Shown: in pieces, positions 10,604-21,943 of the stretch
Layout of the letters: each line of letters begins with the position of its first letter
Position numbering within the stretch: position 1 is the stretch's first letter
Origin: Alligator mississippiensis
Taxonomy: Eukaryota; Chordata; Crocodylia; Alligatoridae
Assembly: GCF_030867095.1 (NCBI RefSeq)
Contig: NC_081825.1
Coordinates: 49,466,501 to 49,530,500 of the forward strand
Direction: 5' to 3'
DNA: 64,000 nt
Notes under the pieces: generated by a model
Seen by the model: only the letters and a program-made list of their open reading frames with translations
The model's database searches: none
Told to the model about the DNA's origin: nothing
Position numbers and translations under genes: made by a program

Positions 10604-11739
10604 GTCAGTACAAACTATTAATCCCAGAAGACCAGCATGTTTTAAGGAAACTTTGTAATCTTTAAAGGATCAACTTAACTATCACTAGATAGAGTGCTCA
10701 AGTTGGCATGCACTCAAAGACTGAATTTTCAGACCTAGCAAGCAGTGCCACCCACAGCAGCTACACTGTAGAAAAGGCTAGATACCATTACATCCAACCA
10801 ATTCTAAACAACAGCTATAAAAAAGCACTGTAAAAAACCTGCGAGTTATACCTAGCACCTAATAGTCTATCCAGGTATTCACTTCCCCACTAGATTCCAA
10901 GTTTCAACTTCTTTGATTTACCAGTTTCACTCATGAAGGTGTCCAAAGACTAGTCAATCTGTAATCTATACACAAACATAGAATATCCTAATTTCAAAGA
11001 TACCCTTAAATATTAAATGATTTTTAAAGAGTTTACATGTCAATGTGCCAATTACTTTTTGCATTTCTCATCTTGTTCAACAAACAGCAATGATGTCAGT
11101 TTTAATTTGGGGCTATTAGTGCTTTGATGTCTAGGTTGGAAAAGATGCAGAGTAATTTTCATTTAAAACCATTATTTATTGTTAGAGGTTGTTCTAATGA
11201 GAAATACCTGTCTTGAAAAGTATAAGAGTTCAGTTTTCAAAGTGGACATTTTGGGCCACGTTTAAGTTGACAGCATCTCTAGAAGTCTTTTGACATACTT
11301 CTGTCTCAGGGACCACGTTCTCTCCCAAGTAGCCAGCTGAAATATTTAAAGGCAAGCCAGCAGGCTGCAATTTATACATCTCACTTCTATTGCCTCCAAG
11401 TTTAACGCAGACATACCAAGCCTATATTAACAGAAAAGCTGGAACAGCTGTGAAACTAATGTCTGTTTAGCATACGCCTGGCGACCTGCACCTGGAGCAG
11501 CCAGGAGGGCATCACCAAAGAGCTTGATGGACTGTGACACACAAAAGCCAAGGTTGTTGCTCCCTTTGAAACAACGACCCTGCACTCAACCAGCCCGGCT
11601 CCTTGGCTCCGGGACACCACATGGGAAACTTCGCTAAAGAGAAATCTGGTACCAGGGACAAAAATAAAAAGTTAAAAGACTAAAAGGAAGGATGAAACCG
11701 GCTGAGCCAGCTACCAGCAAAAACCCAGGGTCTCTCCTA
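10604..11739. other. No feature recognised
   Basis: AT-rich DNA between the candidate exon and the CpG island; intron 1 if the chain is real. Confidence 0.5.
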
Positions 11740-12460
11740 AGGGATCCCAGTCCCTCGGCCCCGTGCAGAGATGAGGGAACTGAAGGCCGCTGGTCCCCAC
11801 TCCCTGCCCGCCAGAAAGCAGCCACCAGGGAGGAACTGGGTCCCCTCGGCCCAACCCGCCCCGGGGGAGAGCAGGCACGAGAAGGCCCCGGAGAGGGGCG
11901 GCCAGGGGTGGAGGCGGGGCAGGGGAGGGCGCCAGCAGCGAGGCAGCCGCGGCTCCGCGGGACCTAAGAAAGGGGCTCCCGGAAAAGCAAACGGGGCGGG
12001 GCGGGGCGGAGCCGGGGCCGGCTGCCCGAGGTCCCGCAGGCAGCGCGGCGCCGTCACCCACCGGGAGCCGAGCTGGAGCTGAGCCGGGCGCCCCCCACGG
12101 GCGGAGCTGCAGAGCCCGCGGCCGCCGCTCCGTGCACCGCCATCCTCGCCACCCGGCTCCGCCTGTCCGGATTGGGCGGGGCGCGAGGGGAAGAGGCGGG
12201 ACTCTGCTCCGCCGCCACAGCCGCGGGCTACAGCTCAGGGCCTGCCGCGCCCGGGCGGGGCGGGGCGGCGCCCTGCGCTCGGGGGCCTGGGCCCGCGTGC
12301 TGAGGCGGCCCGGCACCCCGAGCAGGCAGAGTGTCCTTTTCTGCCGCCGAGGTAGCCCCCTGCACCGCACGGGAGAGCGGGCACAGGCCCCATGGGCGGG
12401 TCGCGGGAGCGGGGCAGAGCTGCACCTGCCCGTGGAGCCGCACGCGTTGTTCCTCGCGCA
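11740..12460. promoter_or_regulatory. CpG island, probable host promoter
   Basis: This is the only sustained CpG-dense, very GC-rich segment of host character in the window. It holds tandem GC boxes of the GGGGCGGGGCGGGGC type at about 11994-12010 and again at about 12253-12270. An ATTGG (CCAAT on the minus strand) lies at about 12171, next to GGGCGGGG. No TATA box is obvious, as is usual for island promoters. Direction is uncertain: the minus strand offers a well-placed ATG with a strong Kozak context, while GC boxes on both sides would allow bidirectional initiation. The long frames across it, up to 276 codons, reflect composition. Confidence 0.75.
12062..12143 (-). CDS. Candidate first coding exon of an unrecognised gene
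   Basis: On the minus strand GCGAGG precedes ATGG, giving A at -3 and G at +4, an ideal Kozak context. The frame encodes an Ala/Gly/Ser-rich N-terminus of 27 residues plus one base (MAVHGAAAAG...LSSSSAP) and meets a donor, CCCG|GTGGGT, shortly before an in-frame stop. Phase 1 fits the candidate exon at 10534-10583. Low-complexity N-termini like this are common for island-driven vertebrate genes and carry little family signal. The CCAAT-like motif lies only about 30 bases upstream, closer than usual, which counts against this ATG being well inside a transcript. Confidence 0.28.
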
Positions 12461-12535
12461 GGAAACCACAAATGGGCATGGTGTATGAAGCCCCGCACGC
12501 GTTTGTCCCTGGTGTATGAAACCGCACGTTGTTCC
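12439..12535. repeat. Three short direct repeats at the island edge
   Basis: CGCACGCGTTGTTCC (12439-12453), CGCACGCGTTTGTCC (12494-12508) and CGCACGTTGTTCC (12523-12535) are near-identical. GGTGTATGAA is also repeated at 12480-12489 and 12511-12520. They could be factor-binding sites or local duplication; no known factor is assigned. Confidence 0.6.
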
Positions 12536-12540
12536 GTTCA

Positions 12541-13164
12541 AAATAAGCTAGAAGCTTTACTAACAGGCGAGGGGCTGTAGGGGAGCCTGAACCAAAGTAA
12601 CTTCATTGGGCTGCAGGCACATCAAGAGCGTCCAAAAGAAGAGAGAGCGGGTCCCTACCACCTGCGAAATGAAGGCATTGCAGGGAGCATGGGGCATTAT
12701 CAAGAGCCATGATGTCAATGGACTCCCTCAGCACTGCCTGACGAGAAATGCTGCTGCCACTGCTTTGATTTGTGTTTCTCTTTTTTCCTCACACCAATAC
12801 GGCTACAAAATAGACCCTGCTGCCACTGCCAGGCACTTTCAAACTTTGGATGGAGAAGGAATCGGGCTGCAAGGATACCAGTGCATCCCGTCCCACCCTG
12901 CTCCTGGATCCATCCCTGGGAGGCCCAGAATCAAGTAGAAGAAACCCAGACCTAGGCACTTAGGAAACAACTTGCACAAAAGAAGAGCTTCTTTCTGATC
13001 CCTGCAAATTGGCTGTGGTTTAGGCCCTGAGGCATACCACTGTCCTTTCCCACACACTTAAAGATTTATTGCATCATTTAACTGTTGTTAACTCTTCCGT
13101 TTTTCATCACCTTTGAGAGGCTGCAGCATTGCAAAGGGTATTGAGAGCTGGCCTTTTTGTAGCA
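12541..13164. other. No firm feature
   Basis: The sequence returns to ordinary composition. A CAATACGGCTACAAAATAGA stretch near 12799 resembles the end of a Penelope-like tail but is too short to call. Confidence 0.45.
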
Positions 13165-13215
13165 CAGGGGTTCTCAAGTTTTTTTAGACTTGAGACACCC
13201 CTTAAAAATGATAGC
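13165..13215 (+). mobile_element. hAT left-tip fragment
   Basis: CACAGGGGTTCTCAAG followed by GACTTGAGACACCCCTTAA is a typical hAT left end. No matching right end is seen. Confidence 0.5.
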
Positions 13216-13329
13216 TCTTAGTTTTCCCCATTTTTTGACAACAGAAAAATAGTAGAGCAGTTTCTCTGTTGCAAAGAATTCAGAAGGACCACAAGTATGT
13301 GTAACTGTAGTCACGGTGCTACCTACAGC

Positions 13330-14425
13330 CACATCTGGATTCAGGGTCTTGGGGTGTCAAATAGCCTCTGTCAATCTCCCAGCCGCTAAGGCTGGGGCCA
13401 CCTCTCCATGGACTGCTTTCTTGTAGTTTCCCCACACTTGAGTATATACAGTCCAACTATTTACACAGTTTATTATTTACAAAACTATCAACATATGAAT
13501 AAAGTTAATAGAACATGATATCAATAATCTAATTGTCAAAGGCACATATCAGTGAACTAAAACACTGTACAGATTGAATCAAAGACACCCTCAGTACAAC
13601 TCCCCAGCTTATCTCGAGACTCCAGTGAATTTCAGCAGGAGCACAAAGGGTTAACAAGACATCAGCTCTCCTTCACACTGGCAGCACAATAACCATGGCT
13701 GGCACTGCTGCTCCAGAAAGTCATGCTCTCTGCTAGAGCCTGCATGGGGAAGAGCAGCTCTTTGCTCCAGCTGTCTGTGTTATCTGCAAAGAAACACACG
13801 GTCCTCTTTCCCCAAAAGCACCTCTCTCCAGTTCCCAGACATGGATGCTTGTGCTGATAACTGAAACAACCCTGTGTTTATCACCCACCCATCCCCAGGC
13901 TGGTTCTGTTAACTCTCCCTAGAGCCTTCCCAGATCAACACCCTGCTCTCCTAGGCAAGTCTACCTTACCACCCATTTTTCCTCCACATGGGTCCCTCTG
14001 CCTCACAGAGGGAAAAAGGATATCAGGTTATCTTCTAGCCATCAATAAAGGCAGATTCACTTCACAGACAGGTGGTTCCTCTCTGAGCTCTGTGGTCCCG
14101 GGGCGCCTTCCCTTCTCTGAGCCTGGCTGAGTCCTTAGGGCACACACATTCTCCAGCTCTTGAACTTCAATGGAGGATCAAATGTGGTTCCCAGAATGAG
14201 TAACTCACCACCTCCATACTAGCCCAAGCCTCAGGCTAGTATCTTCCCAGGGCCCTGCCTCCTGGTCAACAGACAGCCTGGGCAGCCGGCAGGTGCCAGC
14301 CAATTGGCCTAATGGCCCTGTTACCACAATGGCCTTTAGCTGCTGTGCCCTGCCTACCCGGCAGTGCTCCCTCACTGGGCTGCATTCGCCTTAAAAGAAC
14401 AGAGATCCCCAGGCTTTCTGTTACT
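13330..14425 (-). repeat. LTR-family repeat, likely solo LTR
   Basis: Read on the minus strand, the right edge starts AGTAACAGAAAGCCTGGGG, then TTCTTTTAAGGC, the same pattern (TGTAACAGG.AGCC..GG, then a CTTTTAAGG block) that opens several other repeats here (22203, 29669 and 53386 on the minus strand; 15078 and 58902 on the plus strand). A TTTATTATTTACA block near 13465 is consistent with an LTR polyadenylation zone in this orientation. The left limit is approximate. Old and degraded; no internal coding region attached. Confidence 0.4.
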
Positions 14426-14714
14426 AGAGCAAGGGAAAAAGTTTTAATTTTCTGTCTGTGCCTAGACAGTAGAAGCTAACCACTGACTGACAGTGAACAA
14501 GTTCTCTACCTTGGCCCGTTCCCAGTACACTTGTTCTGGGTAGGGCTGGTTTAGGTCATTATGGGGCATAGCTTGGCTATGTAGTCTTATAAAAAGGCAG
14601 CCCCCAGCAAGCTGTGGGGGCAGCAAACAGGGAGTTTGTTTAGGGAGTTCACCTGGGAAGTGAAAGCACTTTCTTTTGCAGGATGCAGACCAATGGCTTG
14701 AAGTTGCAGCAAAA
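14426..14714. other. No feature recognised
   Basis: Short stretch without identifiable content. Confidence 0.4.
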
Positions 14715-15060
14715 TAGATTTTAGATTGGATATCCCGAAAAAAATTCTTCACTGTTACAATAGTGAGACAATGGAATAGACATGGGGTTTTCAATCAGGG
14801 GTATGATTGAACCAGGGGTTTTCAACCTGATTGGCTGTGGGGGAACCCCCTGCCCCCCACTCGCCATTTGGCTGCTGGGGGACCCCGCTTCCCCCCACTC
14901 ATCAACTGGCTGCCGGAGGACTCCTTCCTTCTCGACCAGCCACCGGGGATACACTGACCCAAAAAGCTTGAAACCCCCTGAAACAGACTGCCTAGGGAAG
15001 ATGTACACTGCCTCACTGGAGGTGTTTAAGAAGAGGTTGGATAGCCACTAGTTGGGAATT
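14715..15060 (+). mobile_element. Old CR1-type LINE 3' fragment, split by a hAT
   Basis: The left part (14715-14781: AAATTCTTCACTGTTACAAT, then GGAATAGAC) and the right part (14981-15060: CTGCCTAGGGAAGATGTACA, then GAGGTGTTTAAGAAGAGG) join into the familiar LINE C-terminus, corresponding to FFTV...WN.LP.EV...L.VFK.RLD. The hAT at 14782-14980 interrupts it exactly. Confidence 0.75.
14782..14980. mobile_element. hAT MITE with 8-bp target duplication
   Basis: A 199-bp element. The left tip ATGGGGTTTTCAATC and the right tip read inward, CAGGGGGTTTCAAGC, are imperfect terminal inverted repeats. A second CAGGGGTTTTCAACC tip copy lies just inside at 14813. It is flanked by GAATAGAC (14774-14781) and AAACAGAC (14981-14988), matching at 6 of 8, as expected for hAT. 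The host LINE sequence resumes without loss. No transposase. Confidence 0.8.
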
Positions 15061-15077
15061 AGCTAGGCATAGCTATG

Positions 15078-17540
15078 TGTAATAGGGCACCCCTAGCCCT
15101 TTTACTAAGAGGCAGGGCTTTCCCTTTAAGACCCACATCTATAGGAACACTAACCACCAGGAGGGTAGAGGTTAATAGCCCAACCACCCAGGCTGGTCAG
15201 CTGACAGGCCTCTTGGCACATATAAACCCCAGGGCAGAGGCTGGCAGGGGGAGGTTTCTGGCAAGTGGCCAGGGGAAGAGAGAACTTCTGCATGGCAGAG
15301 CTACCCAGAAGTGCTGTGGCTGGACTGTTGTTATGGTTAATGAGGCTCCAGGAGTCTACAAGGTACCCAAAGCTGGGAGGTACTCAATACCTGAGGAGTG
15401 TTTGGGTTTTTCAAGAAGCCAGGGTGTGGTTTGTAGCACTTGTTTTATGTTATAGCCCAGGGGCTCATATTTATGTTATTATGGAGGGGCTATCGCCAAA
15501 GTGGAGTATACCTCCATCGCTCGGGCTTGTAGGGGTGCTGTTAGAAAAGCTAAGGCAGATACGGAACTAGGTCTTGCATCAAGGACAACAAAAAGTCCTT
15601 TTTTAAATACATAGGGAGTATGAAGAACGCACCAGGTAATGTGGGGCCCCTGCGGGATACGCTAGGCAATCTGGTGGCTGTACCAGAGGAAAGGGGAGAC
15701 CTTTTTAACTATTTCTTTGCCTCCATTTTTTTTGTGCACGGACCAGGACACCCTCACTGAGAGTCAGGATGGACTCAGGAGAGACTCTGACAGGCCTAGG
15801 GTTGGGGAGAACCAAGTTAGGGAACTTCTGGAGGGGCTTGATGTGTTCAAATCAGCAGATCCAGATGCTCTCCACTCCAGGGTGCTGAGGGAATTGGCAG
15901 GGGTTATCGAGGGACCCCGGCACAGCTTTATGAGCACTCATGGTGCTCTAGCCAGGTGTCAGAAGACTGGAAGAAGGCCAATGTGGTCCCCATTTTCAAA
16001 AAAGGGAGGAGGAAGGACCCAGGGAACTATAGGCCTGTTAGTCTTACTTCAGTCCTGGGGAAGCTCTTTGAGAAGATTATCCAGGAGCACATCTGGGAAG
16101 GACTGACAGGGGGGACGATGCTCAGGGGCAACCAGCATGGGTTCATTAGGGGCAGGTCCTGTCAGACCAACCTGATTGCCTTCTACAATTAGGTCACAAA
16201 ATCATTGGACGCAGGTGTCGCGGTGGATGTAGTCTTTCTGGACTTCAGGACAGCCTTTGACACTGTCTCCCTCCCCATTCTCATTAAAAAGCTAGGCTAC
16301 TGTATAGACATCAATGCCACAGTCAGATGGGTCGCAAATTGGCTGAGGGACCTCACCCAGAGAGTTGTGGTGGACAAGTCATATTCAACCTGGAGGGATG
16401 CGGGCAGTGGGATCCCCTAGGGCTCGGTCTTTGGGCCCGCACTGCTTAATCTCTTTATTAGCGACTTGGACAAGGGGGTGAAAAGCACCCTGTTCGAATT
16501 TGCTGACAACACCAAGATCTGGGGTGAGGTGGGCACGCAGTCAGTAAGGCCAACCGCACCTTGTCATGCATCCACAGATGCATCACGAGCAGGGCCAAGG
16601 AGGTGATCCTCCCCCTCTGTGTGACATTGGTCAGGCCACAGTTGGAATACTGCATCCAGTTCTGGCCGTTGCACTTTAGGAGAGATGTGACCAGCATCGA
16701 GAGGGTCCAGAGGAGGGCCACTCCATGATCTAGGGACAGCAGGGGAGACCCTATGAGGAGAGGCTATGGGACCTGAACCTGTTCAGCCTTCACAAGAGAA
16801 GGCTGAGAGGGGACCTGGTGGCCATCTATAAACTTACCAGGGGGACCAGCGGGGAATGGGAGACACCCTGTTCCTCTGAGCACCTCCCGGAGTAACAAGG
16901 AATAATGGCCATAAGTTGTTTGAAAGTAGGTTCAGGCTGGACTTTAAAAGACACTATTTCACAGTCAGGGCAGCTAGGATCTGGAACCAACTTCCAAGGG
17001 AAGTGGTACTGGCTGCTACCTTGGGGGGTCTTTAAGAGGAGGCTTGACAATTACCTAGCTGGGGTCGCATGAGCCCAGTATTCTCTCCTGCCCAGGGCAG
17101 GGGGTCAGACTTGATGATCTACTTAGGTCCCTTCCGACCCTACATCTATGAATCTATGAATGTTGTAGTTTTATTTGGTGGACTGGACTGAGGTTATTGG
17201 GGGAGGAGGAGATGTCATTGGGGCACACTACTGTGCAAACCCCCAGCACCTAGGGGGCACTGCCAGGGGGGGATCAGACTCCAGTGCCAGGGGGGTGCAG
17301 TGACAGGGAGTGAGCAGACCCAGTCCCCTAGGGCGCAGGTCAACATTTATATATCATCTGTGAAGCATGGGCCACCGTGTAGGGGAAGTGTGGAGTGGTG
17401 GATAGTGACCCCTAGCTTTGGAGTAGTAAATGGGCAGCCTCCCACCTGAGTAACATAATTATTGTTCTATCAAGGCATAGCAGGTGAGATAGGTGGGTGG
17501 GTAGCCCAGAGACAGAGGGTCAGGCCTATGCTAGACAGGC
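15078..17540 (+). repeat. LTR-family repeat carrying a nested CR1
   Basis: It begins TGTAATAGGGCACCCC and has a CTTTAAGA block and a TATA-like CACATATAAACC near 15220. After the CR1 insertion it resumes with sequence shared with the copies at 33327, 37974 and 58902, notably CTGTGAAGCATGGGCC followed by GTGTAGGGGA. The right end is not sharply defined. Probably an old solo LTR; no retroviral coding region is attached. Confidence 0.55.
15530..17158 (+). mobile_element. CR1 LINE, 5'-truncated and decayed
   Basis: The sequence can be followed from the linker before the RT (AVRKAKAD.., DNKKSFF-like) through NVVPIFKKGRRKDPGNYRPV, motif A (FLDFRTAFDTVS) and motif B (GSGIP, then an in-frame TAG) to the 3' UTR and the ATCTATGAATCTATGAA tail at 17158. 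Motif C reads FADN-like (TTTGCTGACAACACC). Near 16533 a block of about 170 codons' worth of sequence is partly missing: the region after motif C jumps to SKANRTLSCIHR-type sequence. Several stops and frame changes make it a dead copy, older than the one at the left edge. Confidence 0.9.
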
Positions 17541-17559
17541 CTGGGGATGGACTCCTTTC

Positions 17560-18160
17560 ATACTAAGCCTATGTTCTATTATGGATATTTTCCATGTTTC
17601 CGGGCTTTGCTAGTTGCCCTCACTTCTCCAATCTCTTTTCTGCTACATTTATCAGGGTGTTTTTAAGTGTTCCTTAAATGTACTGGGTGTTGGCTACTGC
17701 CAAGTCTGAGGATTTTGACTGGGATGTGCCAATGCTCCTGCTGGGACAAAAGCCATAGGTTCCTGGCCAGAAGGTCTTGCCACTCTGCTCGGAGTGAGAC
17801 TGATAGCCATATTTGGGGTAAGAAGGAATTTGACCCCATAGTCAGTTTGGTACGTGCTGTGGGGGTTTTGTCTTCCTTTGTAGCAGGACACGTGGCACTC
17901 TACCTGAGATCTCTTGAGCATATACTGACAACATTCCATAAAAGTGGGACTCTTGGTTCCCCTGCTTTACTTCTAGCACATTAGGGTATTAGGTTTTTGT
18001 GTCAGGGTCGAGAGTAGTCTTATGTAGAGTTTAGATTATGGATTGCATAGGGTGGTGTGGATACAGATGATCCTGTCTCAGGCAGGGGGTTGGACTAGAT
18101 GATCTCTGAAAGTCTTTCCTAGCCCTACTTCTCTATGATTCTATCTCTTTCTGCTAGGCT
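17560..18160 (+). mobile_element. CR1/L3-type LINE 3' UTR
   Basis: Non-coding LINE 3' region: GGTAAGAAGGAATTTGACCC, GGGGGTTTTGTCTTCCTTTG, then GGGGTTGGACTAGATGATCT and the TCTATGATTCTAT tail at about 18134-18146. The divergence from the CR1 subfamily at the left edge shows a different, older subfamily. Confidence 0.75.
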
Positions 18161-19185
18161 TTGGAAAATAATGGCACAGAGCTGTTTACACTGTTTTTTA
18201 ACAGGGTTGGTTGGTCCTTGGGTAACATTTCCATCTCCTGTGCTTGCAGAGCATTATAAGAGGGCCTTATGTAACTATAAACATACTTTAACTGAGACTC
18301 AGTACATATACCACAGTGGGTTCCCATGACAAACAAGACATCTCTGGAGCATTCCCATTGCTATCCTCCCAGGTGTTACCATCCTTTGCCATGTTCAACT
18401 GACATGAACCAAATTGTAGAAGTGTGATTGCAGCAGAAAGCCACAAAGTCTGAAACCTTGCATACATTATTTTGCTGACCTGGTTACTTGTAAAGAAAGC
18501 AATCAACTCATCCAGCTAGTGAGATCAAATTAAATAGAGAAAACAGCCTTAAAGAAGACATTATGTGCAAAGTTCTTAAAATAAATTATCCAAACATACC
18601 ATATCACTAAAAACATTAACAGTAGTGACTGATGTAACTAAATACATTAGATGTAGTTTTGCTATAATGGATATATTTGTGTGGGGGGGGGCTTACACAC
18701 TTATTTAAGAAAAGTGGCCTTGCCGGTAAAGACCATAAAACCAACTGAAAAGAAAACAAGATGGTGACAATCGGCATTCCAAGATGCTGAAGGGAGGAGA
18801 TAAGCAATCCTTCCTTCCAGAATTATAATTTTTACAAGGCCATAAATCCCAGCTAATTGGCATCTTCAAAATCTGTAGATTAACTGGCTCAGTCCAGTTC
18901 CCCAAAGTTTCAAGTGAAGCAAAGAAATTTAAATAACCCAATTAGGGGACACTTATGAGAACAAGTCGCATATAAATATAGGGTATAGCCTGGAGGGAAA
19001 TGGATTGAAAACTCAGCAAATTCCAAAAGAATTGCTGCCAGTTTCCATGCCTCTTCCTGAGTCTCACCAGCTAGTATAGGTGAGAATCTGTATTGTGCTG
19101 TCAGGGTAACCAGACAGACACTGAGATAAGTGTCTGTTCTTATGATCTAGTGTGGAAACAGTAAAAAGGCAGACTGTGCATCTGC
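18161..19185. other. No feature recognised
   Basis: AT-rich DNA with a short G-run at 18683-18690 and nothing else identifiable. Confidence 0.5.
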
Positions 19186-19292
19186 CTCTTGCTTGCTTTT
19201 TTTGTCAGCAGCCAAACTACCAATACACTTTGCTGCCTGCCTGACCTCAGACTAACATGGCTAACTACATCTCTCTACCTGTATCCTAGGTA
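19186..19292 (+). repeat. Possible Penelope-like tail fragment
   Basis: CTCAGACTAACATGGCTAAC followed by TACATCTCTCTACC resembles the extreme 3' tail of reptile Penelope-like elements (AGACTAACACGGCTAC type). Short and uncertain. Confidence 0.35.
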
Positions 19293-21229
19293 AGGTAAGA
19301 AGTAGTAGCAGTTTGTTTGCTGTATGTTTGCTTGCACTTTTCTGCCACTTTTTGTAGTGAAGCACGGGTAAGGCACAGGGTTGCAACCTGAATTCTAGCC
19401 TCACAGGGAAGAGTAAGTCATTTGACTTATGCAACAGTACTACCATGTTGTGAGTGGCTGTATTGGCCAGGCTCCAGCCTCACACAATTTTCCTTTGTCC
19501 CTAGTTTGTTGTGCATACTTATTAAACTTAAGGAAACAACACAGTGAGTATAATTAGAGCCTTTAATCATTGTTGGTCAGCTCATTAGACCAGCTGGCAG
19601 AGAAGATATGCATAGGAATTACACATCCAAAGTATGATAGAACAGTTGCACCTTTTTAACATTAGTTAGTCACTGGATAAAACCATAGAAGCCAATCAGA
19701 TTCTAAAGACTGCACAAGAGAACCATTCACTACACAGATACCCATATAGGTGTACCCTATTTTATTACTGTGATGTGTGTACCAATTAGTTGTCCCTTGA
19801 TTATTGAACATTCCTTCAAGGTACTATCTTCCAGAAAGGAAAAAAGAGGGAAACTTGGATAAAAGCAAAGACCTCATTAAACTAGGGAGAAGAATAGGGG
19901 TGAAAGGAGAAGGAGGTCTGCTAGCAGCTGGGACCTTGTTGAGCCAAGGTTTTGCTGAAGCCTTAGGAAGATAGTATTGGGCACAAGGTACATCATACCC
20001 TACATGCTAGAGGGAATGAAGGCCACTGAGAAAGGTAATCATTAAGAGAATTGTAACTCTACCTTAATTCTGTGCGGAAGCTTATAAAACAGGTCCTGAT
20101 TATAGGTGGACTGTGGTCTTGTCTGTCTAAAACCTAAACAGTCCTGAGTTTGTCAACACACGTTTTTACCAAGCTGGGGTTCTGTGAAGTTGTAGGGCAA
20201 AGGTATGATGCCCAAGGGATGGAGCAAAGAACTGCTCTCCCCAGGGTCATGCCCTTTATTCCTCCAGGTTTTCTGTACTATAACTGTGCTGCAATTTAGT
20301 AGTTCCAAGCCACACTAATTCCAGTGGTTCTCTATTGAATACTTCCACCCAAAGATAGAGTGGGTTCCAACAGCCCACATCACACAGAAGTAAGGAAAGG
20401 TTATCAAGAACTCCATGTAAAAAGCCTCCTGCTCCACAGACTAAAGGATCTTTTCTTGTATGCCATACGAATCCATGGAGTTGGTGGTAGTTTCACACCT
20501 GAGTTTTCTTGCCTTAACCCAATAGATTTCTCCAAAGAAAGAATCAACGAATCTTCTACTTGTAAAGCTGCTCTCTGTAGGACCAAGAGCTCTGCTTCAA
20601 ACAACAGAAATTGAAATGGCATGTAAAGTATTGAAAACAGCAAGGTGCATGAATGCATTTAAATATTAAGCTCTAAATCTCTCACTCAAATCTATACCAT
20701 AAAAAGTATTGGTTAGAGAGTAAAACAACTCTTCTCTCAACCCCTCTTTCATTGACTTGTTACATGCCAAACTGGTTGTAGCTTGCCATATAATTAGTAT
20801 AGTGTACACCATAGTGAATTCTGCTACCTAAAACCAATGAATGATTTAGAAAAAACGGCATAGTAATTAGAATGAATACTTGAACAGTAAAGATTGAAGA
20901 GGGTTAAATATATTGTAATGTTGTTATTTCTTTCTGTGATGCATGAAAATTATATCCATACAGCGAACTAGTGGACACCCAACTGCATACTACAATGCAT
21001 CTTTTGTGTCGGGCACATTGCACCCCACTACACCCCCATGGTTAGTAGTACTCTGTAATATTGCCCCCCCACCCCCCGCCCCCATCTCCACCTCACAAAT
21101 GCTGAAGTAAATTTACTAGCCAGACTCCGGGATAATCCTACGCTGCCAGTGCACTGGGACATATTCCACCTACCAGTAGCTCAGCTCCCCTCAAGGCTCC
21201 CAATATGGTCCACCATTTCAAAGTCCTTT
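19293..21229. other. No feature recognised
   Basis: Single-copy-looking DNA. A C-run lies at about 21062-21085. Short open frames on both strands near 20360-20658 resemble nothing known. Confidence 0.5.
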
Positions 21230-21480
21230 GACTTTTAATTAACAGCATGAAGAATGGTCAACACGAGCACCAATCAGTCATGAAATCATCTCTGACCTTA
21301 TAGTCAGTCAACCAGGATTTCACTTGCCATGCCATTATTGGGCACTTCTCAACCATTTTCGAGCTGGACAGGGTCACTGTGCCTCATCTATACCAATGGG
21401 GCCTTCGCAATGACAACAAAAGCTCTTGTGGACAAGTTAATACCAACTGGCTGAAAAAACAAAACTGTTTTTTATCCAAG
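21230..21480 (+). pseudogene. LINE C-terminal remnant
   Basis: One frame reads LNHFRAGQGHCASSIPMGP and a neighbouring frame continues MPHLYQWGLRNDNKS, so a frame change lies near 21380. The pattern LNRFRTG.GRC...L.KWGL is the segment after the RT domain in several LINE clades other than CR1. No RT motifs remain. Confidence 0.55.
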
Positions 21481-21940
21481 CCTGTCAGGGTAAACAGATC
21501 TAACGTGCTGTCTACCTTGAAGCAGATGCACAAAATCCTGACTTGCTTCCTGCACAACAGACTGTCTCCCCCTCTGAAAGCATTCCAGAAGAAGCTGATT
21601 TCTTCCTTGGCATGGCTACAGTTGATGGTTATGCCTCTTTCTGGCATGTACAGCAGGGTACTTGGTACATTCAAGTCCTCTGCAGTAAGTTTCAGCAATT
21701 GGTGCCAAGGGGTGAAAATATCTTGTCCATTCTTACAGAAGTCAATGAATATGTGAGCAAACATGCAAACAACTTTGGAACAGGCAATTGTGGACTTGTG
21801 TCCATTTATAGTGCTACCTGGTGGCCTTCAAGACCTTCACACTGGTGATGACATTGCCTTAAGATGGTTGAAACAATATGCTGAAACTGCATACAGTAAA
21901 TAAATAAATTGTATCCATTTGCTCCAAATAAAGTGCGCCA
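21481..21940. other. No firm feature
   Basis: A 126-codon minus-strand frame and overlapping plus-strand frames exist here, but neither resembles a known family. Possibly more LINE remnant. Confidence 0.4.
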
Positions 21941-21943
21941 TAG

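Noticed and set aside
11711-12541. 276-codon minus-strand frame over the CpG island
   Set aside because: Long frames exist on both strands and several phases here because stops are rare in such GC-rich DNA; the product is a Pro/Arg/Ala mix without a family. Only the short Kozak-started segment was kept, at low confidence.
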